64,000 bases of DNA from NCBI RefSeq assembly GCF_020184175.1, contig NC_065530.1, forward strand, positions 39,099,260 to 39,163,259. Reading direction: 5' to 3'. Origin of the DNA: Aphis gossypii (lineage: Eukaryota > Arthropoda > Insecta > Hemiptera > Aphididae). Below are positions 25,481 to 36,049 of this stretch, piece by piece. A program made the translations under genes and the position numbers. The notes beneath the pieces are model-generated. The model did not search any database. It worked only from the letters and a program-made list of their open reading frames with translations, and had not been told where the DNA came from. Position 1 is the first letter of the stretch. Every line of letters begins with the position of its first letter.

Positions 25481-25630
25481 TAACTAATAAACGTTTTTCG
25501 TTCTTTATCGTCTCACATATTGGCGTATTAACTCGCGGACTATCTTACGATCGTTTGAATGGGATATAAAAAGGTGGATAGGTACATACTAAAAAAAAGT
25601 TGATTGGAATTTAGTAGCCCAAGGTCTACT

Positions 25631-25673
25631 ATTGTTCAGTCGCGACACCTGTTGTGAACAATGTCAACAGGTG
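25631..25673. promoter_or_regulatory. Nested inverted repeats carrying paired CAGGTG E-boxes
   Basis: CACCTGTTG (25646-25654) and its exact complement CAACAGGTG (25665-25673) flank a 10-bp spacer. ATTGTTC (25631-25637) has its complement GAACAAT at 25656-25662. CAACAGGTG matches the E-box class bound by Snail/Zeb-type zinc fingers and some bHLH dimers. A TATAAAAA word lies about 70 bp upstream (25565). The function as a binding site pair is inferred. Confidence 0.35.
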
Positions 25674-25828
25674 AAACTGTGAAAATCATTTACTTATGAA
25701 AATATACGTGTGTATATAATATAATATATATTATAATGTGTGTGTATGTGTTAGTAACCACCCTTATTATAGAAGTTTATTTTATATACACAGTGGTATT
25801 TCATTCATATACGAAATGCGATTTTCAG

Positions 25829-26084
25829 TGGTTTGTCTGCAGGGCTGTCAGGATTTTCGATAAGGGTCAATCCATTTTTAAGAAAACCAGTTTTTGAGTT
25901 ACAAGCTATTATTATGTATTATGATGGTCTGCATGTCATAAGAATCTCTACGTGTTTTAGCGTAGATACACGAGTTTTTTCTATTCATTTTTTTTTAGTA
26001 CCTAACCTGGTTAAATACATCATAGCAAATTGTAACGTTTCAGAAAACATAGATTTGTTAAAAATTGTCAATGCCGCAGTGTAA
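25829..26084 (+). CDS. Candidate terminal exon or gene fossil
   Basis: An acceptor-like GATTTTCAG ends at 25828 and is followed by an open frame to TAA at 26082. It reads LSAGLSGFSIRVNPFLRKPV early on and ...NVSENIDLLKIVNAAV at the end. There is no ATG until codon 29, so it cannot be a simple intronless gene. The last third is a plausible amphipathic helix. No AATAAA lies immediately downstream. I cannot name a family. It could equally be a decayed transposon segment. Confidence 0.17.
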
Positions 26085-26960
26085 AAATAATCACCACGTG
26101 GATAAAATTGGAATTGTTAATGCATTTTACATATTAATTGGAACTATATAAAATACACCGCGTTTAGTTAACCATGAAAACACCTGATGTTATTTGCTAT
26201 CTGATTGCTTTTAAGTTATCCCTTGATTTGCTTTTAAAAGTAATTATAATATAATTCCCAGTCAAAATTAATTAAAATTTCCATAAGTATTAATTATACT
26301 ACCATACAGGTACTACTATAAATTATAATGTATTTATAATATAAATATAATATATATATATTATATTATATTGTATATACATATATCTGCGCATGACTGC
26401 ATGTACACATTGTAAAAATAATATTAATTATACAGTCTTTGTTACTGGGCCAAACGTTCTGCACAATTAGTAAACATATCTGTACATTATATAAATTATT
26501 AATTTATCCTTGACATTTAACTTTAAACACATTATATGTTTAAAATATGTAATTAAAACTTAATAAGTCATTTATCATCATTTATCAAATACAATTATGT
26601 GTTTATAAATATTAGTATATTATGGTGTTAGTATTTAGGTACTTGATATTTTTATTAACAAGTAAATTAAATTAACTTAATATTTATTGTTGCTATTCTG
26701 CTAAATAATAATGTTATATGTTGAGAAAACATTTTGAATTATGTAATATAGAAAATGTGCTGCTGTATAAACATTAAATGAACATTATTGTACTGAAAAC
26801 TAATTTATTTTTATTAGATAAATTTTTAGTTTTTATTTATATATTTTTCTCTTGGTTGTTACGATTTGCATCTGTTCAGTTAAAAAAATCCAAAAACGAT
26901 TGAATATTTTATCAGCCAACGGACATGTGTATACACTTGTAAGTCGTGTGGGAGTGTCCC

Positions 26961-26996
26961 TATAAAATATAAATAGCTCGACAGTCATTCACTTGC
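26961..26996 (+). promoter_or_regulatory. Candidate TATA plus initiator core promoter
   Basis: TATAAAA begins at 26961. TCATTC, a perfect match to the arthropod initiator TCAKTY, lies at 26985-26990, and a second TCACTT places +1 at 26991, exactly 30 nt from the TATA start. A GC-richer patch (GTCGTGTGGGAGTG) sits just upstream. No downstream exon was recognised, so the site may be non-functional. Confidence 0.25.
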
Positions 26997-26999
26997 TTA

Positions 27000-29400
27000 G
27001 GATAAATAAGCTCATTCGCATATTATAAATTCAATTTGTCTTTATTTGTTGTAGTCAAATTATTTTATGTTGTTATTAATTTGATAAATGACTTTTTAAT
27101 GTTAATAAAATACATTTTTTTAATTTCTCCGGCCTCGATGATAAAATCTAAATTAAACGTGGTCTATGGTAGGTATAACACAATAATATGACATAGCGTA
27201 TGTATAGTATTAAAAAATAAAACCTTTTTATTATTATACTATATATTATTATTAGTCAACTTTTCAAACACCATTTTATTTTTATTATAGAGTTGATTAT
27301 AATGTTTATCAATTGTGCATCAATCTATTTTAAAAGTTATTATTGTTGTTTTCATTTTTACTTTTTATACTATGTTCTGCTCCATTAATCTAATGGTGTT
27401 TAATAATATTTATATAATTTGAATAATTTGTTCAAACATAGAACGTAATCGTAACTTTTTTATTCAGCTCAATAATGGTAATTTTTATTACCTACTTATT
27501 GTTCAATAATTGAACATTGTATTTATTAAAATATTATATAATGTACGATCGTAAACAATATATAAACCATTTTACTCTAAATACTTATACTCACACATTG
27601 CACGCATGTTAAAAGTCAAAAGGTCTATATTATTTCTTATAGTAATGAACTAATTAATTGATAAATGCAATAGTTGTGTAGTGTGATCGATGAACAATAC
27701 ATAATGGCCAATGAATAATGAGTGTACTGTTTCCTTTAGGAAGTTAATGATATTGATATTTGATTGAAGATTCAAATTGTAGTGCTTCCCCTAATTGTTG
27801 CGGTAAGTATGCAATGTTTATTTCTTGAGTCTTCGAATTTTTAGTATTCAATTAAGATATGCTTGACAATATAATCCACTCCGCTAGATTCACACGAGGG
27901 TGGGTCAATTTGAAATACGATTGCTAACAGTAATGACATTTGACAATAATAACAATGATACTTAGGTACTCACGTACATTATGTATAGTAAAGGCTGGCG
28001 CGCAGTAGAAAATTATAAATTTATAAACATTGTCATGGTCATGCGATGCGTACCGCCGCCACACGCTTTCTCTCAATTTTAACGCACAGTACACTTTATA
28101 GTTTGTAATACGCAATAAGTTAAATAATTTCCTTTCTAAAAAAATAATAATAATAAAGTATTAAAATGTATTATAATTCATATAATATATATTTATTTTG
28201 TATTCTTTAATAATCTTTAAATTTGATATTTTGATGTTGTCATAAGAATATAATAATTAAAATTATCACATTTTAATTTACTTGCACATATGTTATTACT
28301 TATTGTTAACTTTTCATTTTTTTCCGTTACTTTGTATATACTCACATTATGTAAATATACTTATTAAACTATTTTTACTTCATAGTTATTTTGCGTTCTT
28401 AGCATAGCACCTATTTGGATCCTCATTCCTCGCCATTATTGATTTCTGAATTTCAAGAATGTATATAATAGTGGTCTGAATGGTCCGATAATAAATAACA
28501 CTGATTTCCAGAGGTGTATAAGTAGTACACTTCTGTCAAGTTTCACCACAATATTCATTATTAAAAATGAAGCCGAATTTATTTTATTTGCAAGTAGGTA
28601 ATATTGCTTTACAATTTTACAAAGAAATATAATATTTCGTTAACAATATTATTTTTACTTTTAATTACAATAAACACAATCTGTATTATCTTTAGTATAA
28701 TAAGAGTATGAGATGACAGGACAAGAATTCGTTAAATATTTGGAATAAGAAGCCACCCATTAGTAACACTTGACTAAGAGCTTTTTGATTATCTAACTAA
28801 ATTCATATATAATAGCTATATATATATATATTTTTTTTTTATGTTAATTAGTTTTCTAACAAGTCACGGCACCAGTTCATTTTTAGGCAACGCCTTAACA
28901 ATAATAAATAATTTATAATATGATAGACCTTTATTCTGTTATATAATAAACTCGCACGTAGCTACAGATAATTCTGAATTTGTTACATTTCGACCGAAGA
29001 CGTACAATAATCTTTTCGTTTACAACGAGTAAAATATTGATTCTCCGAACGAATGTTTGAAAAAAAATATTACATCAGAAGTAGGTAAATGTATACTTTT
29101 CCGGAATTCCATTGTACACTTACAGATGAAAAATATTATGTTATACATGTTGGCACGCCGCATAATATAATAACATCGTAATCTAAAACAAGAATTCGAC
29201 GACCTTGTAGTCGAATGTAGGGCATTTTTCGTGATCGCGTACTACGAAATGATCTCCTTTGACTGAACGTCATATAAAACGAAATTCGAAATAGTAAAGC
29301 GATAGATAAAATATTGTTGGCGTATATATTATAATAAAATACAGTGCTTCAACATCGCCGATCGATATTCATCAATTTACTTGGTTTGGTTTGCTTGTAC
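27000..29400. other. AT-rich stretch, nothing firm
   Basis: A minus-strand open frame at 27924-28115 reads ALKLRESVWRRYASHDHDNV and meets a GTGAGT donor word (complement of about 27966-27971), but it has no ATG and no convincing acceptor. (TA)8 with T10 lies at 28816-28841. No RNA gene seen. Confidence 0.5.
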
Positions 29401-29404
29401 AATA

Positions 29405-29470
29405 ATACATAATGGGCGCCCATTAGGAGGGGGACAAAAGGGGGAACTTGCCACCCCCTTGGAAAGTAAC
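29405..29470. mobile_element. Transposon-like fragment with G-run/C-run hairpin
   Basis: A perfect 16-bp palindrome TAATGGGCGCCCATTA (29410-29425) is followed by AGGAGGGGG, then AAGGGGG, a nine-base spacer AACTTGCCA and CCCCCTT, a 7-bp-arm hairpin. Such GGGCGCC plus G-run/ACTTGCC/C-run modules recur as dispersed repeats in animal genomes, and this patch differs sharply from its AT-rich flanks. Family and full extent are not resolved. Confidence 0.42.
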
Positions 29471-30108
29471 ATGAATACTACCGTGACATTACCTGATGAC
29501 CTAGATAACATCATTAGATAAATTGTTTTTCTTATTCACTTAAACTTGAACAAAGATATAACTTCATTCAGAATGTCACATTAATATATGTTTGAAATGA
29601 AACGAAGAAATGTGCAGATTTTCATTTTACATTCAAATTATTCACGTTGATAATTTTATTTCACTAAACGTTTCATAAATATTACCATAATAATTTATTT
29701 TATGGCTCGGGTACATTTTTTAATTTTTGATAAGAAAACACGCATTGTGATGCAATATCTCAATGAGCCGCAGACAAGCGTGCGATGGCGATGACCGTAA
29801 TGTGACGATGGTCACGTGAAAAAGAAAAGAAATTAGGCTTATTGTTCCTCAACCCTCTCCCGAGATGAACTCTCAAATAACGCCACCGGGCTAGGTTGCA
29901 ACATACTCAGAGTATATAGCGACATCCGTGTTCGGTAGAAATTTTTAAAATTCTATGTATACCTTTAGGAAGAAGTTCATTTCAAGAATTCCGTGCGCTT
30001 TTGTTCTATGATCGTATTAAGATCGTTATTATAATAAACATTGATATGTGTATATATATATACATAAAATATAGAACGAACACAGCGGGCCAATCAATTT
30101 ATGTACAG

Positions 30109-30175
30109 ACATTGACAATGCACAGTCCACCGCCCGGCGGCGGCTGCAGTAGCGGGTTCCACACGCCGCGCATGC
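30109..30175 (+). CDS. Small GC-rich exon candidate with consensus donor
   Basis: An acceptor (TTATGTACAG, AG at 30107-30108) precedes 67 nt that end at C|GTGAGT (30175/30176). One frame is open throughout. It reads TLT and then, from an ATG at 30118, MHSPPPGGGCSSGFHTPRM, leaving one base for the next codon (phase 1). The Pro/Gly/Ser-rich, GC-rich content stands out against AT-rich surroundings. It enters in phase 0, so it could follow the phase-0 donors at 185 or 9875, or it could be an alternative first exon starting at its own ATG. Joining it directly to the candidate at 30873 would give a stop after five codons. The peptide is not assigned to a family. Confidence 0.33.
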
Positions 30176-30623
30176 GTGAGTATATGCCAATTTGTTAATT
30201 AATTTAATGTTCAATTAGAGGTACACCTCTCGTATAGGTATATAATATGCTATAATATCGTATACTAGATACCCGTTATGCGGTAGTATAATACTGGCGG
30301 ATCGACCCGAACGGGAAATTAATTTACTTTTTAGTTTAATACGTAAAGCATGATATACAATATTACTGCACATAATATTATATACGTATATAATAGGTAT
30401 CTGTCGGTGAAAGCATCACTAATATTATTTCGTCAACAACAGTACTTATTTTACTAAATTATATACAATATGTATTATGTGCGCGTGTGTTTATATACGT
30501 GTAAGTACGCGTTATAGGCGGATACCGTATATTTTATATTCTAAACAAAAGTTTTCACCGTACGCAACACTATATATATATATACCTATACATACCTAAA
30601 AAGTTTGCGTCTCGCCGAGGAAG

Positions 30624-30639
30624 TTTTTTTTTTTTTTTT
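30624..30639. repeat. Poly-T tract (T16)
   Basis: Homopolymer run. It could be the reverse-complement poly-A tail of a retroposed sequence, but no source gene is recognised. Confidence 0.9.
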
Positions 30640-30872
30640 AATTGTTATTTTTGTTCCACTGAAAAATGAATCAATAATAAATATCTAAAACATTATATTG
30701 ACCAATTAGTTTTCGTTTGTCGCAGCTCGATTGACCCTCATAAATATACGTCACAATTTACTGTCTTTCGCGTAGTGCGACGTATTATATTGTTAGGCGT
30801 AGTTTCTCTTTTCTTTACGTTTTATTAGACAAACAAAAACGTCAGACTAAATGCATATTTATTGTTTTCCAG

Positions 30873-30925
30873 CAAATGGAGTTTAAACTGATTGTAAAAT
30901 TGTATATTACGATGGCGACATGTAC
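30873..30925 (+). CDS. Tiny exon candidate with strong acceptor
   Basis: TTGTTTTCCAG ends at 30872, followed by 53 nt and a GTGAGG donor at 30926. The phase-0 frame reads QMEFKLIVKLYITMATC. The other two frames hit stops within eight codons. The hydrophobic stretch after the Met could start a signal peptide. It could be untranslated, or a chance pair of splice words. Confidence 0.2.
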
Positions 30926-30929
30926 GTGA

Positions 30930-33900
30930 GGACGGGTATAGATGGTTTGTGCACTACCGAAGAACTTTGCTCGAGCGTTCTCATCATCGTAAAAACAAAT
31001 AAAAAAAATTATGAAACGTTCCCAAAACGCCGAATTAAAACTTCAATAAATTCAAACTCGTCACAGTTAAATGTTATTTAAGATTATATTATAATACTTC
31101 TGTATTCTAAAAAAGAATATATATATTTTTAAATTATAAATTCTGTTGCAGAAACCTGAATAATATAAATACGAATTACTGAAAATCTTTTCACAATAAA
31201 CTGAATCTAGAAAATGGTATGATATTCAAGTTATTATTATTATATTCTATAGTATATTAATAATATTATTTATTGTAATTTCATGAAAAAAAAACTCCAT
31301 ATGAATAACCAGTTGGAATTTTTAATTATACATTTAAAGAATGTTAGATAAATAAATTGCTTGGAAATTGAATTTATTTTTATTCCATGGTTTTATTTTA
31401 TTATTATGTAGGTATGTAAAAAAAAAAAACCTCGTATTATTTACACGTTCTTATACTGGCTACTGTACTGCTGTAATTCTCGAGTAAAAAGCGCAGTAAT
31501 GAATACGTTTCGTGTAAATATGAAATGCATTAGGTTAATTTATTACACATATTATTATATATAAATATATTTATATATGTATGCATATAAATTTACATAC
31601 GCTGTGCGAAATGAATTTATATTTTTACGAATTATTATATGATTTAAAGTAAATAAATAATTAATTCATCATTTTAATTTAAAATAAATATTTGAACATT
31701 GAAAAGAACCGAACAACCTAACTACGGCACGCAATAATTATATTTACAGAATAAAGACGTTTTCTCAGTCTTTAATAAATAGGTCAGTTTATTAAATTAA
31801 AAATAATGCATCAACCGTGTACAATAATTGCATTTTTTTGTTCTTGACTAATTCCATAGTATCAGAGCGATATTAAACCTTCAGAACAATAACGCGCAAT
31901 TACTTTCAAACGAATAAAATGCATTGTAATGTAAAACTTTCCTACTTGCAGGATTCATAAAATACATTATACAATATTTTGATAAAATAGAAACGGAAGC
32001 CATGTTGTATAATGTTAATAGGACTCTATGAATTCATATTTATGTTTTAAGTTAACTCTTCCATATTGCACTATGATAATCAAATAAAATAAAATTCACT
32101 AAAATCCTTGACCTAAATATTCATAGACAACGAACACGATGATCAAAATTTTGTCCACTATGCGGGTAATGTATATAATATAATATACACTTCTTATTTT
32201 TAGTTGGATAAGAAATCTAGCTGCAGCGTGCTATTGTTTCGAATTCATAACTTATATTGGGCGGTGGTGGATGGACGGAGGTTCGAATCTAACAAAATTT
32301 AAACTCAATTTATATAAGTGCTATTTTATTCACCGTATAATCGACGACAAAGAAAAACAAACAAATCATTTTTATCTTTTAGGATTCGTCGACGAACTAA
32401 TTAAATCACATTAGTTACCGTCAAAGAATTGGCCTCGTTTCAATTGCATAACACACCGAGATAGCTTTAAGCACACACCCACCGAATGTAATCTGATTTA
32501 AACGGCTCAGCAGATATTAATTGAGAAGAATACACCTAATTTCGTGTAACACGTCTACAACTTGTTTTAATAATCTGCAGGAAAACACGACTTATAGTTA
32601 TGGCAGCTCATTGTTTTATTTATACAAGATATAATTTATAAAAACGAAACAATATTATTTTAAGTAATAGTAAATAACAATAATAACATTGATTTTAAAT
32701 TATTATGTGTTTAGTTGACGGTGACGTACCACGTCCGTACAGGTATATACATATCGTAACTAGTTGTAGTTACGAAAACTATTATCTACCATTGAAACCG
32801 GTCAAGGTCTTTTTTGTCGATTAAAATGCAGTAACGTTAACACTACCGACCAACATAATGCGTTATACATGTTACAATTTTTTTTAAATTTTTTATTAAA
32901 ATATTCCTCTTGATTCTTGGCAGTTCCTATAAACTTAATCCGACAGATTATTACTGTTATTTTATTTTTTAGCAAAATCAAAATCCAATGTTTTATTTTT
33001 GAATAAAACAAATCAATGTGTGTCAAGTTACTAGTGAACATAGTTTGCATGAGTGAAAACGGCCCATTATCGTCTATCTACGGCGACGGTATATTAACGA
33101 CGGGGTCATGAAGTATCGGTAAAAGTATTTTTTTTAAGCGTATTTTTTTATTATTTTTATTTTGACTACTTGTGTTTTTATTTTTATAGGTACTTCTATG
33201 TTCGCATACTTGCCAAATGTCTATATCATAGATGTTTTAAGTAGACTTTTAAGCCAGTAATAATTAACAAAGATTTAAATATTAAATCTGTACATCCTTT
33301 GTATAAAACAATATTATGAGCGATGAGAGAATAAGACGATTTAAACTGTCGACAATTTTTATAATATACAAGCTTTTTGAAGTCACTTAATAATTATTAA
33401 ACGATTATTAATCTCGTACGCAGCTATAATATGTAGGTATACAGGTACAGCTCAACAGACAACAATGTGTACAATTTAAACTATTTTATGAGAAGTGAAA
33501 GTTTGAACATGTCCAATATTATTTGACTTATCATATTACGGAGTGGCTATATCGAACCTGGAGACTGCGCTATCATTGATAATACGATTCAATTCGATTT
33601 TATTTTTATTCTCATTTATGTGCGCCTATTGCGCGGGCATGTAAGATAATTAGATGTATAATAGTCATCGTCAATATTTACACTAACCCATCTTGTGATG
33701 TTTATATAATTGTATATATTCCCCAGAAACTAGTGTATTTGTATGATAAAAACATTTCTACACGTTGTAAAATTTACAGTCGGTAACGTCATATTTCAGT
33801 ATGGTTTGCACAGAAAACCGTGATTTTGCATAGATAATCCAAATTACGTTAACGGTGTTTCACACAACCCCTTTTGCCCTTAATTATTTAAACCTATATG

Positions 33901-34300
33901 AATTATGGTCGTTTTATGAATATTTTACTTAATATTTTCAGTGTACACACCATAATACGAATCGTTATGGAAATCGTGTGGTGTTTATCAGATTTTTTTC
34001 ATGACGATTCCTGTACCGCGGTCTACATACCATTGGTATATTATATTGTATATACATTCATAGTAATTATACACATACAAATTCATTGATTTAAACGAAC
34101 AATTTTTAATTCGTTTTCGCAAACAGTATTGATATTATCAATTCGAATAGAATAATATAAGTGATTAATCGTTATGTACTTACCTACGTTATTATTACAT
34201 CAACAACTTACTCGATATGTAATAAGATATTGCCAAAAGTAGAATATTTCTGCAATATATTTTTCAATGGTATTTATTAATGTTAAATGGCTTCAATAAA
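30930..34300. other. AT-rich DNA with unassigned low-level open frames
   Basis: The only notable frame is a minus-strand, ATG-initiated 82-codon ORF at 32802-33050 (starts MQTMFTSNLTHIDLFYSKIK), which has no splice or homology support. A more complex patch at 32380-32600 holds homeodomain-type words (TTTATTTAT, TTAATTG) and an acceptor-like TTTTCCTGCAG on the minus strand. It may be regulatory. Confidence 0.4.
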
Positions 34301-34304
34301 TATA

Positions 34305-34322
34305 CATATATATATATATATA
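34305..34322. repeat. (TA)n microsatellite
   Basis: Nine TA units. Confidence 0.9.
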
Positions 34323-35346
34323 GGTATTACTGCATTAGATAGTATAGAGAAACCTTTTTCTCTAAACCGAATTGATTATTGTTTGTTATTATAACTTTGT
34401 ATAGTTTTGTATCATATTATGATTTATACTGTTGCAGTGTATATAGAAACATATAGTCTGAAATTGAGTATACCTACCTATATAATATATATATGTATAT
34501 AAAATACCCTGGCTTTATACTCCGCCATATTATGTAATATATTCAATACTCATACACTGCACGAACTCATTTTTTTCTTGAAATTGGTAACCGCATATTT
34601 TCAAGTTTGAGGTCCAATCGCATTATATAGTTGTGTGAAATTGAATAGTCTTCACGACAGATACTGCAGGTGTATATTATAATGTTATTAATATATATCT
34701 ATATGCGTATGTGTGCGTTAGCATGATTTAAAATCGTGATATAAAACCGCTTTTTATAAACAGCCAATAGGTATATACATCAAATTGTTATTATATACTA
34801 CTTAGTATAATATCGTCCAAAAAACATGGAAATTACGTATCAGTATACTTACGCCGAATAGAAACAAAAAAAAAACATTTTTGATATGACTAACAAAATA
34901 TAATTTATAAATCGATGAAATGAAAATAATTATGACTCATATTAATCGGGCCTATTAGATTAACAATTATTATATAAATAATATTAAATATACGTATCGA
35001 CCAACAGATCTAGGATATATTTATTATGCTGACAAGAAGTTTTCACATTTTACAAGTGTTACACATAATACGAATGACTTTAAAGTGTTACGTTCTCGGG
35101 TCCTACTATAATAGGTGTATTATATAGAAAGCCTTAGCTGAGAGTACATATTATTATTTTTATTATTCGTTTATGTCGACGTGCAAAATAATTAAACACG
35201 GTAGTCGCTGAAATATATACATAATATGATATAATAGGTACATCATCTTTGAAGGTTTATCGGCCACAGATTCAATTCAATCCTGAGGGTCACCGTCTGC
35301 TGTTATTATTATTATAGGTATGTCGGTATTCGGTTCGTTTAGCTTA

Positions 35347-35349
<3 letters not shown>

Positions 35350-35378
<29 letters not shown>

Positions 35379-35379
35379 C
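35350..35379. repeat. (ATT)n microsatellite
   Basis: About ten units, which generate the Ile run in an overlapping 137-codon open frame that I regard as spurious. Confidence 0.95.
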
Positions 35380-35389
35380 TTATTACTTT

Positions 35390-35710
35390 TTTTTTCTCCG
35401 TGCTCGTTCTCCTCCTCTTTCTGTAATGCCGCCAACACTATTACACTGTGTGGGCACACAAATACACGAGCTTGTATGTGTGTAATATGTATATATACGC
35501 ATCAGTGTTTTTCTTCGCATCACCGTTGTTGGCTTTTTATTATTATTATTATTATAACTACGACCCGTCTGTATAGGCACCGTATACACGTTTTACCGAC
35601 GTCGTCGTCAGAACACTGCTGTTCAGTTTCATACGCGTCTAGTCGTCCGTCGTCCTGCAGGATGACATTATTATTAAACGTAGGCATATCGTCTGTCCCG
35701 ATGACTGACG
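35390..35710. promoter_or_regulatory. Moderately GC-rich islet
   Basis: CTCCTCCTC, CGTCGTCGTC and CGTCCGTCGTCC words lie between two (ATT)n arrays. The patch resembles the other islets of the right half. No promoter elements with correct spacing were found. Confidence 0.25.
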
Positions 35711-36018
35711 ACTATATACATATATGTATATAAGTATGCTGTGGGAGCATATTATATACTTGTATGTAATTTATAATAATATGTTGAGAGAACGAAATTT
35801 CGTGAATACCTATTGGCTGTTTATTATTTCGACTGGTCGGTTGTATATTTACAGTATTACATATATTACACATTATAATAATGTTATTTAGAATACTATC
35901 CGTTGAAATATGCGGACTGACTGGTTCGATCGCAGACGGGTTAACGAGTCCATCGCCGAGCCACACGAACTATAGGTAGTCGCAAACATTATATGATAAT
36001 AATTATTACAGTCAGTTG

Positions 36019-36039
36019 TTTTTTTTTTTTTTTTTTTTG
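36019..36039. repeat. Poly-T tract (T21)
   Basis: The longest homopolymer in the window. A minus-strand retroposed poly-A tail is possible, but no target-site duplication was found by eye. Confidence 0.95.
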
Positions 36040-36049
36040 TTATTTCCTA

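Noticed and set aside
32260..32290. GGAGGTTCGAATCT resembling a tRNA T arm
   Set aside because: No upstream D arm or anticodon arm at the right distance and no acceptor complementarity.
35320..35733. 137-codon + strand open frame
   Set aside because: The length is produced by two (ATT)n arrays read as poly-Ile, and the rest is low-complexity Ser/Cys/His. No domain.
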